DNA from: Onchocerca volvulus
Taxonomy: Eukaryota; Nematoda; Chromadorea; Rhabditida; Onchocercidae
Direction of reading: 5' to 3'
NCBI GenBank assembly: GCA_000499405.2
Contig: HG738138.1
Coordinates: 2,964,368 to 3,028,367, forward strand
Length of the DNA: 64,000 bases
The notes under the pieces are model-generated. The model saw nothing but the letters and a program-made list of their open reading frames with translations, did not search any database and was not told the DNA's origin. The position numbers were made by a program, and so were the translations under genes. Below are positions 1 through 15,698 of this stretch, piece after piece. How positions within the stretch are numbered: position 1 is the stretch's first letter; each line of letters opens with the position of its first letter.

Positions 1-360
1 CAGTTTTCATTCATACTGGTCAAATGAGAAACTATAATAAACTTATCAAAGTTGTAGTATAACTTGTTTCCTTAGAAAGAATAAATTTTCCACTTTTATT
101 ACTTCTGTTTTCCTTTTTTTCTTTTAACAAAAAACATGCTTTTTAATGTATATATTATCGTTATATCGTTAAAGATTGCAAAATAAAAAAAAAAAAAAAA
201 AAAAAAGGAATAAAACTTTTTCTTTTTGAATATTCGAGATAAATGTTTAACAATTAGATGGAGTAAAATAAATTCAATTAGTTTAAAAATTTATTGCTAA
301 TTAATAAAATTTAATAAATTAATGGATAATTAATTAAAAAAAAAATAAAGCAAATAATAG
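1..360 (+). other. intron of cmk-1 (5' part of gene outside window)
   Basis: The stretch before the first visible kinase exon is AT-rich with no coding signal. It contains a 22-base A tract at 185-206 and ends in an AG acceptor at 359-360. The upstream kinase exons must lie to the left of the window. Confidence 0.8.
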
Positions 361-1148
<788 letters not shown>

Positions 1149-1359
1149 GCAGATTGATTATTTTTTCAGGAATTTGCATGAAAATAGAAGAAAGGCAATA
1201 TCTGAAAATGTGCATAGTCCTTATCGATATGCTCTTATCCATGATTTTCACTAATATTTCTTAAATGTAATGTGTTGCTACAAATAGCCTTTCATTCATC
1301 ATTCATCACTTTCACATATGTTTTACAAAATGTTATGTTTGTTATGATATTTGAAATAT

Positions 1360-1365
1360 AATAAA
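1360..1365 (+). terminator. candidate cmk-1 polyadenylation signal
   Basis: AATAAA lies about 210 bases after the cmk-1 stop codon. The spacing suits a nematode 3' UTR. Not otherwise supported. Confidence 0.45.
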
Positions 1366-2734
1366 AGAGGTACATTCATGTTTGTCATAATTTTTATGAC
1401 TTTTGGATGATTATGCGCTTTATGGAATGATCTGAAAAAGGTGCTTTATGGGAGCAAATTAAAAATCAAATATCATTAACTGAAATCTGCTAAATATCAT
1501 CGAATACACCTTTAGCTTATTGTTTTCTCTTTCCATAGTTACCAAATTTTCTATTACACACTTCTTCGATCCACTGGCAGAGTATATTGCAGATAATATT
1601 GCGAGAGTTCCCATGTTATGAATTTAACATCCTATTCTTTCTACTAAATATCTCACTTTCAGCAATCTGAAATACATTTTTGTTTGTTTCAAGTTTTTTT
1701 TCTCAAGTTTCAAGTTTGTCTGAAGTTTCAAGACAAAATTACAAACCATCTAAAAACACTCGCTCCAATCATAAGCTCACAGTTATAACATTAACCCGAC
1801 CGTTTACTTGCTTAAAAACATTCGTAAAATCTGATGATTTTGTGAACCAAATGAACCAGTTGTAAAAAGAAATCAGCATCCTGCGCACTAAAAATACTCT
1901 AAGGAAAAACTAACTGAAGTTTCAGAATGTTTCATCAAATCTTAAATTTTCCAAAAACATCAAAAAATAAACTTGTAATTAATGAAACAAATAACTAAGA
2001 TTATTGCGTTGGCATAATATTCGTGATTATTAAATGCGGAAACTTTTTCGACAAATCTATACGAAACCATTTATCGTCTCTTTTTCCCACTTTATTATTA
2101 AATATTTAGGTCACATTTTGAATGTTAATAAAATACTGAAATAGAAGTGGAACACACAATTTAAAAGCAAATAATTCTTACTTTAGTAATGGCTCTACAG
2201 CCAGATCAGTTACACAAAATTGATGATTCGAGCTAGTTGAGCAATGGAACAGAACTGTTAGAAATACAAAGGATGAATTGGCCTATTAAAAGACAATGGA
2301 CCAGAAGTTCACTTACTGTGATTAAAGAAAAATTTTTTTTCACTTACTATACTAAAGAAAAATATCAATTAGTTTGCAAAACAGTCAAGTCTTGAAAATG
2401 CTGATTTTTTCTGTATCTTTATCCTTCCCGAAATTTAGGCAAAACAATATACATATATACATACTTACTTTTTATATTCCCACTCACGACAGATATATAA
2501 TGAAATTTTGGCATTCAGAATACTATTTAGAACATAAAATGTACATACCCGTCTCACACATATATTTTCTAAATGATGGATAAATTAATGCAATAGAGAT
2601 AAGTTTCATAACGAAAAGACAATCTAAAGAAGTTATTAATAATATAAAATAAATTGCCGAATTTTCTAACCGATTTACTAGAAATAGACGTATTGGAAAA
2701 GAGAACATAAAAGCATTTGATAAGAAAGGAATTT

Positions 2735-2740
2735 TTTATT
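2735..2740 (-). terminator. candidate fem-1 polyadenylation signal
   Basis: TTTATT on the plus strand is AATAAA on the minus strand, about 135 bases downstream of the fem-1 stop codon. The call rests on position and motif only. Confidence 0.4.
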
Positions 2741-2873
2741 TTTTTTTGAATCGAAAAACAGTCCAGTAAGGTACTTAAATTATTTACAGGATAAAAATAT
2801 AAGAGACAACGGGAAATCGATGAACACAGGTATAGAGGCCACGAAACAGTGCAATAATCTCCATTAAATAAAT

Positions 2874-5800
2874 TTAATGCAAATCCAAAAACGGTAGCAG
2901 ATCCACTGGCACAACTTTTTTATATTCGGCCTTACAGCTGGTTCGTCGCACAACATTTGCGGCAAGACCCATAAGTGTAAGGTATCGACCTAAAAATTAG
3001 CAAAGCTATAAAGTTTCTTCCAAGTCAGAAAAATTTAATTTTATTCAGATTTGATCAAGCCAAAAGATGAAATCCTGGGAAAAACTTTAAAAAAATTTTA
3101 AAAACTCTTTCGAAAAACACTAGAAACAGAATATAAATGAAAAATAATCGATCGCACTTGGATGAGTTCTATCAGTCATGTCTTCACAATCTGCTACCTA
3201 CTAATATAAATGCAAAACTAAAGGAATTTTCCACTTTCACTTTTAATTTAAATATGAGAATATATCGAAATTAAATAACATTAGCAGCATATATCATTAT
3301 TTATTAAATGATAACTGACATAACACTACAACCATTTGTAAAGGACTAAAACTTACCCAATTTGAGCTGTCCAGTTGCACGAGGTAGTTTCGCTGAGATC
3401 AACTCTAAACATGTTTGATCATCGCTATTGCGTGCTAGGAGTGTTGCACCATTTTCAAGCAGTAACTTGACGATACTCTGCCTGGGATTACTACTCAACA
3501 AAACTGTATGCAATGCAGTATTACCTAAAATATATATATAAATTAAGATTAAAATTTGGAATCCAATAAACAAGCACTGATTTTGAAAAGAGGGACAAAT
3601 GATCAGCATTGGTTTTTCACCACTTTTGATTCAGAACTAAGCCTTAAGACTGGAATCTTTTCTGATAAAATGAAAAAAACTGTCACTTGATATGCTTTTA
3701 TCAACATACCCAATAGATTCTTCGTGTTTACATTGATTCCGCTATCAATGAGCATCGTAATAACACATGCGCATGGAAAACGGGCTGTTACTGGCTTATC
3801 AATATCGTGACAAGCAGCGTGAAGAGGATATAATTTTAGACATTTTGAAACTTGTGCTAAACGAGTAACAATATGTGATAAAGAAGTGTCAAAATCTTTT
3901 TCATCGGTTTCTGTTCCTAAATTTGGTGTCAATTTGCTGTCTGCAGGGGTAAGACGTCGAATCTGAAACATGCATACATTTCGCATATCTTCAGAACAAA
4001 ACAACAGAAGCACTCGTGTAAACAGTTCCTTGCTTTTATTCGCAAAAACCCAGACATTTCAAACTATAAATTTTACGAGAAAACTGAATGAGACAGATGA
4101 ATTAGAGTGAATGAGTGAGTGGAGCATTTTGCAAAAAAGAGCAAGTAAAAATTTAAAAAATTGTACTACAAGCTATATTTTCTTTCTATATTTTTTTTCC
4201 AAAGATGATTTTTTGGCTCAGTTTCCATAACGCTGTGGATAAAACTCCATCTTGTGTTTTGGAATATGTGAGCAAATTGTACTAAAATTGAGAACCACGT
4301 TTAACACTTCAAACTGCACCATTCATCAGATGTAAATCGCTGATGTTGATACTATTCATATTATTTCATGGTAAACGGCAAAGAATAAATACCAACCAAA
4401 AGAATCAATTGCAGGGAAGCAAGCATCAAAAAATCGGTGCATCTATTTTCATCATCCGTTTCTTCTGTAACTTCATCTGTCTTAATTCTTGTGTCGCCAC
4501 CACTGAATCTAAAATTATGATTTAAATAGAGAAAAAAGAAATTAATAAAGACGTGTAAGAAATACAGCATAGCTTTCAGTGAGATTTTGTGTCTAATTTG
4601 GCAACGCAATTTAAGATTTTAACTTAGCTTACCATCTCTTTCTTGCCTCCAAGAGAGATGTTAGGTCCAGAAATTCTATGAACTTATAATATATGCGCTT
4701 TTTGAAAACATATTAGTCACTTACCAATTCTAAAAATAACTGTATCCAAAAAAAAAAAAAAAAAAACACAAAATGAAACGACACACAAAATTATAACCTT
4801 TCCAATTCATAGACAGCTTTTTCTAATACATCCATTACATATTTACGAGAAAGTGGAGCAACGCGTACGCCATCCGCATTAGCTACTATGATTCCTTCAT
4901 TCACTGTTAATATAAATGTATCAATGAATGCTCCAATTGTAGAAATAGTTGACGGATGCAGTGCAAAAAGATGTTTCTGCTAAATTATTTTATTTTTATG
5001 TTCATTTCCGCTATGAGATTTATGTTTAATCTAGCTATAAGTCTATCCAAGCAATTTTGCATCAGAATAAGTGTTTTCTAAGAGCTAAACAAGCAAAGAA
5101 TAGTAAAATACGAGCCCTATATCGAACTATGTAATAACCTATTCGAAAGAAGCTCCACAATATCAATCTTCCACTAGAACTGAGCTCCTACTAATAAGTT
5201 GAATATCATATTTCTTCCAGTGGAGGATCACAAACTTTGAATACTATTTCAAACGGTTAAAATCAAAATGTGAAAGTTGTGATGACACAATTACCTGCAG
5301 ATGAAGTGCATGCATCCACAACTGAAAGCATCGATTTGTTTCACCCAAATCACAGTACACAGCACCACGGTAACGTATAAAATAATGTGTTTCATGATGA
5401 CCTCCACCAATAATTCTTTCTCGCATGATTAGTGCCTGAAGTTATTAATTATATAAAGCGTTAAAAAAAAAAAAGGAAAAAAAAAAAGAAGACAATCAAC
5501 TTCATTCAAAACCTATACTTACCTGCATTCTGATTGCATCAGGATCGCCAATTACATGACGTATGTCAGCAGCTGTGTCTACTTCGAACAAACCATCATA
5601 GACATTAAGAGCAGTACGCACGCGAAGTGGCTCACCGTAATTAACAGCTTCCAACCAAACACGCACAGCATTACTTAAATCCATCTTTTTATCCACCAAA
5701 GTAGCACCGAATAACTATAACAGCATTATGAAATCACTACTATATGGCGCAAACCTCAAAAAAATAATAATTGTGGACGCAGTATTCAAGAAGCCTTCGA

Positions 5801-6269
5801 ATGTCAACAAATATATTCTTTAAAAATATGAAACTTGATGTAAGTGAATGACAGCCAGCATGTAACTGCAAAGAATATGCCCAATAATTTTACGATAAAT
5901 TCATAAAATATTAAGAACGAAGATACAAGGAAATATGTCAGGATTTCCCCAAGGCTCTGTTTTATCTTAATCAATTGTAGGCTTACTTTCAATGCGTCTC
6001 TTGTCTCTTGAGGACTAGCTACAATAGATAATGACTTGAGCACATCTTCATGTCCAGCAAGTGCAGCGCATTGCATCGGCGTCATATTACAATCATCTTT
6101 AACATTTCTTGCACCAGCGTTTAATAACATGCATACAATGTCATCAGAACCAGCCTCTGCGGCATCGTGCATCGCTGTATTACCTGAAATGACTATCCAT
6201 AACTAACGAATATTTCCGTATGAATTTGAACAGATCAGAAGACAAAAACAGCAATGTTTGAACGTTTTC

Positions 6270-6300
<31 letters not shown>

Positions 6301-7740
6301 CTTCACTTTGCTCCGGCCGACAAAATCCAATATAATTCACATATTACTATTTGATCAAAATAAAGGTTAATACCTTTTACTACATCCAAGTTACTTAAAA
6401 GTAATATTTATCAATACATAAATAGCACCGACCAATAAATAGTTCGTTACAAAACACCTAAGGCAATACATATAAACTATTACAAATAGTTCTCTCTATA
6501 AAAAATGGTGTGTGAAAGTTAGGGGTATGCTACGTCCTAAGTGGAGAAAAACTCTGTAAGTACACGAAGAATATAATCAATGTATATTAACATGTTAGTT
6601 ATACTGTGAGCAACGCAATAAAAAATTACCTTTGATTGATGCACGGCAAGGATCTGCTCCATGTTTCAACAGAAAGCGCACGATATTTGTTCGCATTTTA
6701 AACGCAGCAATCATCAACGGTGTATGTCCATGTCGATTAGCTAATTCGATATCGGCTCCTTTTTTCACCAGATATTCAACTAAATATATATTGTTGAACA
6801 AATTATACTTTGATAAAAAGGATGAAATATTTGACTACTAAGTGAATAAACAAGTGATTAATACCTATTTCGTAATGACCATCATAGCATGCGCCTCGTA
6901 AAGGAGAACTGTTCGACTGCGTTGTCTGATTGATATCGGCACCAGCTTCTTCAACAAGATACCGAACAATCTCTAGGTGTCCTGCAGCTGCTGCAGCCCA
7001 CAAAACTGGCGCTCCAGCTAAAACTTAATTCACTTTTTTAGAAAAAAGGATTAAAAAAAAAAACAAAAAGGAAAAAAAGGGATAAAAAAAAATAATTTAT
7101 GGACATTTATGTATACCACATATTGGTTATAGCTGCGAATTTATCACAACTCGTTATTTCCTTCTAGTAATTCTGGATGATAAACTATTCAGAAACCGGA
7201 AGATGAAAGAAATAAGTATGAGAGAGGAAGGGCGAGAAAACTTTAAAATAAAATGTACAAATATGTTATCACCAAATTAAAATTACGCAAAACTAACGGA
7301 TAATTTCACCATCAAATGAAACTGTCCCCGTGACTGAGATATCTGCGCCTTTTTCCAGCTGTAATATATGAGTTACTCTAAAAATGGATTAAATTTTAAA
7401 GTTGATAAGACTGCTAAACTATAAGCAAGATAATGATAAACATTTAAGAATTTTATGATGTGCAATACAAGTACTACTAAGAAATTTGTATTTTTTATCA
7501 CATTCTTCTAATCAATAAATTCGAAATATAGAATTATAGCGAAAAGATTACCAAATATTTAACAACATCGAAATGGCCATTTCGAGCAGCGATGACAAGT
7601 GGTGGAGTTTGAGATTTCCGTGACGATAAACAATGCTGAAGCCATTCGTATGATCGATCTTCCAAGAAAATACGCAATCGTCGCAAATTACCATCCCGTG
7701 CCGAATTGAAAACAATAGCCCTGTATGCTTCCGGATCCAT
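2874..7740 (-). CDS. fem-1: FEM-1, ankyrin-repeat substrate adaptor of a CUL-2 ubiquitin ligase (sex determination)
   Basis: Twelve exons, from the 5' end: 7740-7552, 7358-7298, 7017-6865, 6779-6630, 6183-5987, 5714-5523, 5435-5295, 4979-4798, 4508-4397, 3962-3710, 3524-3357, 2989-2874. They give 637 aa; C. elegans FEM-1 is about 656. In C. elegans FEM-1 works with FEM-2, FEM-3 and CUL-2 to degrade TRA-1 and promote male fate. Residues about 45-245 are ankyrin repeats (VIAARNGHFDVVKYLLEKGA, SSPLRGACYDGHYEIVEYL, NRHGHTPLMIAA, GNTAMHDAAEAG). Next comes the family's TPR-like middle, with ALIMRERIIGGG and YIRYRGAVYCDLGE-like sequence. C-terminal ankyrins (YPLHAACHD, GNTALHTVL) and the conserved ending LMGLAANVVRR to LLPFLDLH follow. 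The 61-base exon 2 was placed because its frame restores a perfect ankyrin helix (YL/LEKGAD). One donor, GTTGGT at the end of exon 9, is weak, so that junction is less sure. A splice acceptor lies one base before the ATG. Confidence 0.93.
6274..6300 (+). repeat. A27 homopolymer in a fem-1 intron
   Basis: An uninterrupted run of 27 A (T on the coding strand) lies in the intron between exons 4 and 5 of fem-1, close to exon 5. Confidence 0.95.
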
Positions 7741-7743
7741 TCT
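7741..7743 (-). other. candidate spliced-leader acceptor of fem-1
   Basis: Read on the minus strand, TTGTACAG ends one base before the fem-1 ATG. The protein aligns with other FEM-1 N-termini from this methionine. The acceptor is therefore more likely a trans-splice site than a cis junction to a missing coding exon. Confidence 0.5.
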
Positions 7744-9213
7744 GTACAAGTATTAACAAACCAAACCGGAAAAATAAGTCAGTAAAAAAATGCTCCACCA
7801 CTTCACTAACATCTTCATCCGATTTTGCAAAAAAAACTACCAATCCGGCTCATATCATTTACGAGAATTAATCCAATGCTTGCTGTGTGTCACATGATTT
7901 TTACGCAATAATTCCGTCTCAATCGCGATATCCTTCTAAGATTTTCCGGTTTTTTCCAGGATTTTTTCCGGATGATTGATTTCTTCACCACTTTACATCT
8001 TATTATGTCATAATAAATTTGTAACATACATGAAACATAGCGATGAAGCGTACTGTCCTGAAATTCAGATTTTTTCATTGTTTTTTCGTTTACTTTATCG
8101 ATGCAACTTTTCATATTCGTAACAAAAAAGATTTAATAAGGCAGAGAAAAAAAAAAGGAAAAATCCGGCATGTTAAAAGTTAAATCGATATCATTATTCA
8201 TATTTTGCATGCTTAATTCTAGACATTGTGGATATTTTTTTGGAAAATGCAAAACACAACATGTATGACAATCAAGAGAAAAATGAATAGTGGGTAATAA
8301 ACAGTATATAATTAAAATCAGTGAGAGAAATTAATTGATAAGATAAATGATATCAAACTTATTGTCCCGAAAATCATAAATCATTGATTCGGAATGAACT
8401 ATGTTCGGATGAGAATTAATTTTAGGGACGGAGTAAAAGACAAAGAAACTTGCTGAGGACCTGAATTCTTCATCAAAATGGAAAAATTCTGGAAAAGGGG
8501 ATGATGGACGACAAATGCGAAGTCCTTAATCTCGCTTGTCCGAGGAATTAGTAGATTTACAAATTAACTTTAAATTTAATTTCACTGTAAGGCACAGAAA
8601 TGTGTAGTAATAATAATACAATCATTAACAACAGAATCAAACATTTCGGAAATTAACGTCATTATTGCAAGTAATTAACAATAAAATCATATTTTATTTA
8701 GATGATTATCATCATTGTCTATCACAATCATTATTCACGTGTACCAACCCACCTAAAAACTTACGTATTCACGTAAACCAGCGTGTATATCGGCTGCAAA
8801 TTATTTTGGTTCGAGGATTATTATTATGTTTGTTCAAGTATGTTTTAATGTGATCGTTATCATAGGTATCGTAAATATCAAATTTATGATTACCCACTTT
8901 GATAATCTTTTATCAGTTCGTAAAACATTAAAAAAAAGCAATAAACATTTCTGAATATTATAATGATTGCTGATAATACGACTGTTGATTATTTCATTTT
9001 GTTCTATCCCTTTGCAATTTGATTTAATTGTTGATCCCAAATTAATGTTGTTATACTATTTGTTAATTTGACAAGAAATATCATCGTTTTTTGAACAATC
9101 TATTCCTTCAATTCATCACATCACATCTTAGGCACATGAGATATCGATCAAGAAATTGGAAGTTTTTGAATTTTTTCGAATTCAAAATTTATATTTGCAT
9201 AATGACACAATTT

Positions 9214-9286
9214 ATCAATATAAAACGATTAAAATTTTGAATCGAAGTAAGAAAAATCAATATAAAACGATTAGGATTTGAGTCGA
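9214..9286 (+). repeat. imperfect tandem direct repeat, period about 42 bp
   Basis: Two copies of about 32 bases, from 9214 and from 9256, share the core ATCAATATAAAACGATTA and a similar right end with a few mismatches. This is a small local duplication in the non-coding region. Confidence 0.8.
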
Positions 9287-12200
9287 AAAATGGACGATAA
9301 AAATTTCGAAAAAGAAAAGATTTTCATTCTTGACTTTTTCAATTTTTATTACATTTGACAAGAAATGTTTAAGAATTCGAAAAAAAAGAATTGTTGTTAA
9401 GGTATTCTTACAACAAGCATAATTTGATGTTTTAAATAATGTAATTCATCTATTCAGTGAATAAACAATCAATTCAATGAAAAATTATTTCAGTCAAAAT
9501 ATCATTTATTGATCGATAGGAAAATGTTAATTACGTCTTCTCATTCAATTAACCGACCATTATTGTCCGTGCTAATTAAGTTAATTAGGTTAGGTGCAAA
9601 GAATTGCAAGCTATGTATAAATTTGAATCATGTACTGGATATCCATTACTGTAATTATAGTAGAAGTAAACTTTTACAGTGTTATGAAAAATGTGTACAT
9701 ATTTGAGTGGTAAATTGATTAATTTAAATCGACATCATTTAGCGTCGAACAATTGCTTACATATTTAAATAGAAATTTTATTGCAGAAAAAGAATAAATT
9801 CGAAATTTAAATTAAAAAAAGAATACATAATTTTCAAGATTTGAAATCAAATTTTTCCCATTTCGTAATATTTGTATTTTCAAATTTTAGAAGTACTAAC
9901 ATACCTAATTTAGTTATTTCTAAATATATTCCGAGAAATACTTATCATTTGTTTGTAATTTACTCGTTCACGATCTTTATCTTTTCGCAAGTCAATCCTT
10001 GCTTAGTATTAATGATTTTACTCCAATTAAGCAAATTTTCCTATATTTTATACTTTTTACTCGTTTAATTAGTAGTGCAGAAAGTTTATGCAAATATATT
10101 TCTCGTCATATACTGAATCGCATATGTATCAAACAATATTGCAAGAATATTTTGACAGGTGTAAAGTTCATTTCAAATAAATCTTTCTAACGTTTGTACC
10201 TGAAAAGGTCTGCAAAATTTATTTCCATATATAATTTATTTTTGAAATTCCGAAAATATCTGCAAATTTTTTTCTGTTGTTTTGCAAACACTGAAAAAGT
10301 TTGCAAAGATAATCAATGAGCATAATGATGATAATAAAAATTTAATTAAAAAATACATGATAAATAAGGATCTTTTTGTTTCCATCGTTTCTCTCTTTTT
10401 TTTTTCTTATTTGATTTGATTTATCTCTTCTTAACTGATAACAAAATCAATCTTTTATCCTTAAAATCATTGATGAAAATATATGTAAAATTAAAAAAAA
10501 AAAAAAGAAAACAAAATGCTTGATGGAATTTTTCTATAACAACGGTAAAATAAAGGTAAATCCAATCATTTAATCTTAGTGATCCAAGAATTTATCAACA
10601 AACCTCACAATTATCACAAATCAAATATTTTTTGTTTTCGAAGTATTTCGCTTCAAAATTGCTTCCGCAAAAATTTTTGGCTGCACATACATTAAGTAGT
10701 TTCAGAATATATTGTAAGTATTCTGGAAAGAAAAAAAAACATGTATAAAGAATGTAAAGAAAATATTTGAAATAACTTGATTTTAAATATTAATTCGAAA
10801 ATTATATAATTAATTAATCAATTTATCCCGTATATATATTGCCATTTGAATAGTAATGCTAATCAAAAAATAAATACCAATCATTTTTGAAATAAAAATG
10901 AGATATGATTGAAATCCTAACTATAATTAATTAATTATAAATTTGTTAATTAAGTTAATTAATTATATGAACGCATGACGAACACAACAAACACATCCTG
11001 TCTTAACCGACGAATGAAATCGTAAATTTTTGCAATAAAAAAATAAATTGTAAAATTTTTTTTTCGTAATAAATGTGAGGAAATCTAAAATTTTGCAATA
11101 ATAATGATAGATGATATCGTGTAACTTTTTTTTTTTGAAATACTTTTAGAACATAAATTTTTTTCTGTGTTGACTTTTTTTTTTGTGTGTGTGTGTGTGT
11201 AAATTACCATTCATATTTCATTTTTATGCTTATAAAATAGGGAATAGCTCTGCTTTTATCATAAATTGGAGGAAGTTTGAAGGTTTACAATTGGTGCTAA
11301 TTGATCAAAGAGGTCGAGAGTGGTATGTGAAAATTTGTATCGAATCTTGAAATATGAACACCTGGCAGGAGCTTAAAGCCGACGAAAATGATGGATGACT
11401 GGAAGCGACGTTAAGTGGAAAGTTTCGATAGCGTGAATAGCCGAATTGATATGATTCGATGAGAGAAGCCGTCCCTCTCCTTCCTTCTTCCACCAATATC
11501 ATCAACTTCATCATCCGCATTGTTATAATCACAATTGAGCCTACTACTTATCATCATCATTATCATCATCGAATGAAGCTCACTGGGCTAACGCTATCAC
11601 AATCGCTTATATCACATTCACTATATACTTCTTGCGATTGAACTTTCGCAAAAATTACCTTTGACCTTATTAAAACTTATTACTGTACCCATCCATGGAG
11701 CAAACGGACGATGCAACACGTATTTTTTATGCCGATTATTTCATCGATTATGGCAAATGTTTGTTTCATTTTTTTTTTTTTCTATCAATTTTTGAAAAAA
11801 AATTTCGAAATTTAGAAATTGATAAATAAAAATGAAATTTAATTAAGAAAAAAAAAATGAAATTTATCATTAATATACAGATTTTTACAATAACATACGC
11901 CCACAAATTAGGAAGTAGCTTTGAAATAAACTAAATAAATTGCCTAATTAAAAGTAAATAATGCATCAGAAAGAAAACATAGAAATTGGATTCTCTTTAT
12001 TTACTTTTAATTAGGTAACTCACTTAGTTTCCTCAATAGCAGTTGTTTTTTTTATTTTTTTATTTTTTTTTATTTTTATTTTTTTTGTTACCGACCAATT
12101 TGATTTTCCTCTAATTGAATCCAAAGATTCTTCCATTTGGCTCCCTGTTTTGAAGAGAGGATTAGCTTCACAAGAATCGTAAAAACTAAAAGTAAATTGG

Positions 12201-15200
12201 ATGACATTGATAATAAATAGCACGAAGAAAGAATCTGATACATGCATGACACAGACTGCTTTCTGTTTGCAAAACTGCGAAAAATTTGCACATATGAATT
12301 ACTTTTAATAGCCCCGTATCGACAAATAATTTTTTCTGGTTCGGGATGGGAAAAAAGAAAAAAAGAAAAAAAAACGGATTATTTGAAATTAAAGCTACAA
12401 ATTCATTTTATCGAGAATTACGCTTTTTTTAATGGATCAATTCCCAATCCTTTCCTTTTTTTTTCCAATCACAATATCAAAATTGTCGATTCTTCCGCTT
12501 AAATTGTAACAATATATTAAGCTGACGTCTACCATTACATTTGTAGATTATATAATATCACCAATTTTCAAATACAATCACCAATGAGCAATGAAAGCAA
12601 ACCATTGTAAATAATATGAGCTCATAAAGAATATACTTCAATAAAGCTAATTTCTGCAATCCAAAAGATTCTTTTGACATGCTTTCGCCGAGAATTGACA
12701 ACTTTTCGGCTTAGATCAATTTCTGAATTTGATGCGATAGTTTAATTCTAACTAAACTCCCAAAAGAGACTAGCATATTTGAATTGAAAGCTAGGAATAA
12801 CAATTCTTATTTTTAAAAGAATTTTAAAATCTTGAATTAAATTTAACTTACATATCTTATAAAATGAATATGACCAATGATCGAATATGATTAAAATTTA
12901 GAAACTTGAAAAATGATAGATAACTGGATTTAATTAAGCTTGTCAGAAAAATAAATTTCTTGTATGAATAAATGGGTATTTTGAGAAAATGTATTCATGA
13001 AAAAAAAAATAGGACTGAAACGATAGGTATAGAGTTTGTAGTGAAATGGATTAAATGGAATAAATTGATCAAATAATCAGCTTAACAAATTGTCAAGATA
13101 TTAAATCATAAACTAATATCTTGATAAAATTACACCAATTAATTCGATATTGCTATGTTACACTGATGCCATCTGTGTATGTAATATCGGTGAATTTGAA
13201 AAGGTATCTGATGGCAAATTCAAATTATAATAAATCTGAAATTAATAGAACTGTTAGTAACAATCCTCAAAGGATTAAACGGAATGGAGAGAGAAAGGGA
13301 AATATCGATAGTTGTGATATCAAAATGATTCATGTCTTTAGCCATTAAAACAATGTTGCAATATTGTGATACTATCTTGGTGGGAGTGTTCTTGGATTAG
13401 TTATCATATTACATTCTATATTTATGGTATTTCAATAAAACTGTTTACATATTTCAACTTTAAATCACTAAAAACTTATCCAACTTCAAATCATTGAAAA
13501 CAGATAAAACAAAGGAAGAGAAAGGGGAAAAGGATGAGAGAATAATTAAATACAATTACTTTATTTCATTTCCATAATTAATATTTCCGTTATTTTTCTC
13601 TATTCAAATTTTGATTTAATATGAGAAAAAGAAGAGAAAAAAGAAAACAGCTTGTCAGTTTCATCAATGATAATACTAATTCTTAAATGAATTTAATCAA
13701 TTATCCTAAAAAAAAAGTATCAAAATTTGGAATGATTTTGATGTTAATGCACGTAATATGTCAATTGATGTGAAAATGGACTAATGGAGTGTGGGATGAA
13801 TGATCGGCGCCATTGTATGTATATGTTCATATATTTTGTATTCGATTGCAGCATCAGCACTCATTCATGTGGCTGTTTCAATTGAAATGGTTCAAACAGG
13901 ATACAGGATTCAAGCACTTTTGCACGTAGAAAAGTAGAAGGAATGAAAGGGGGAAGGAAAACATGAAAATAGGATGGATGGATGGATGACAAAATGGGAG
14001 AAGAGATTGTCGCATTATGCTTTTCATTTTCACATTCCCAAGGTCTCAATTCTTCCCTGTCCTCCGCCCTTTCATTTTTCCCCCCGTCTTCTCCATCATA
14101 TTCAGATATCTCAATTTTGCTTTGATTAAAAATTTCAAAACCTTTTCTAATTTCCTCCCAACCGTTTCACAGAGGTGAACAAAAACAGAATAATTCAAAC
14201 TGTCCTCATACCATATAGGTAGGAGAGAGAGCATTCATATTTGTCACATTAATGAAGAACTTCTTTTCTTTTTTCTCATTAATCATACATTAGTAAAAGA
14301 TCAAATTATCTGTATTTCTTATCTGATTTTTAATACTTTTTTTTTTTTGTATAATACATTTCGGATATTTATTTGAAATTTTCAGTATTTCAAAAATTTG
14401 ACCTTTTTTTTTCTGTTATTTTTTATTCATTTTGTTACATTTCAAAGTTTCACATTCCTTAAATATAACGATGCGAGAGGAAAAAAAAAGAAGGCTACTT
14501 TATTAGAAAATTAATGAATACTTTAATGTCAAAAGATTCCATTAAATAATTGACTTTTTTTCTTTTCTTTTTTTTTTTTTAAACTATACTTATTGCAATT
14601 AGAATGATTTGATGTGTTCTAAAGAAAGAGATGTTATCTTGAAAAGTTTCAAATATTTCCTAAAAAAAGAAAAATAATATTCTGATATTCGATAACTGGT
14701 ACGTTTCGTTTAAGAATTAATATCTGATAGTTTCGATACAAATTAAATAGTTGTATTCTTCGTTAGAGAAGTCACTTCTAAAATGAATTGAAAAGCTATC
14801 GATTTCAAATTAATCTAAAATTTAAGCTCAATAGTCTTGTTGACTTCAGTGTAAACGATCATTGATGCATCTAATGGGATTATTTGCTTTCTTTATGATA
14901 AAAATACTTTATTCCAATATGCTTATTTCGAACTTTCGATTTTCAAGAAAAAGTAATAGTTTTGACTCTATCTAACAAACTTCCAAATTTTCAATTAATC
15001 ATAAAATTTCCTCTTATTAGTAAGCAATATAATGTGGAATTCTTCAAATCATTTATAAACATAGTCTAAGTCAACATGTTATGAATCGAAAAATTCAAAA
15101 TCAATCTTCTCCAGTCCATTTGTTTATCCACTTCATCATTTATAACCTTCAAATTGCTCAGGAGTTAAAAAGCTTTCACGAATTTTTTCCTCAATAAATG

Positions 15201-15698
15201 GATTTTGCCAAATTTCGATTGAAGCTAACTTAAGTTACTTCTAGTTTATCAGGACTATCAAGAACATTCAAATTGCGCGAAAATATATATTTAGGGATCC
15301 ATTATTCAGGATTACTATTAGTTGCAGAGAATTCAGAAATTGCGATGATCTCTACTGTTATACATTTGAAAAAAAAAAAAAAAATCGCAAACATTCAAAT
15401 TTCACGTTTGCGCTACTTTTTGCCAAATTTTAAATTTTTTCGAAAAAAATTGTCGCAAAAATGAAACATATTGAATGAATACGAGACGAAAATAAGTCAA
15501 CTAATTAATTGTGATTTAAAAATTTTTCATGTAACATCTTTGCATATTTCTTCAAAAAAAAAAAAAAAAAAAGGAAAGAAAGAAAAATGGTACAGAAGTA
15601 GGAAACGAGGATAAGTTTTCCAGCTAATTAATTACAGTATAACAATTACAGCTAATTACAGTTAGAAGTGTCTTCCAATCAAAAGTATCTATTAATGT

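Larger units (their letters stand above)
1149..2873. other. intergenic region between convergent cmk-1 and fem-1
   Basis: About 1.7 kb between the 3' ends of two convergent genes. It should hold both 3' UTRs. The short ORFs inside, about 60-70 codons, have no recognisable domain or splice context. I see no further gene. Confidence 0.7.

Noticed and set aside
10201..10310. Recurring TGCAAA-containing phrases
   Set aside because: Spacing is irregular and similarity low; ordinary in AT-rich DNA.
12020..12291. Overlapping small minus-strand ORFs
   Set aside because: Short, AT-rich, Lys/Ile runs at the end, overlapping ORFs in several frames, no recognisable feature.
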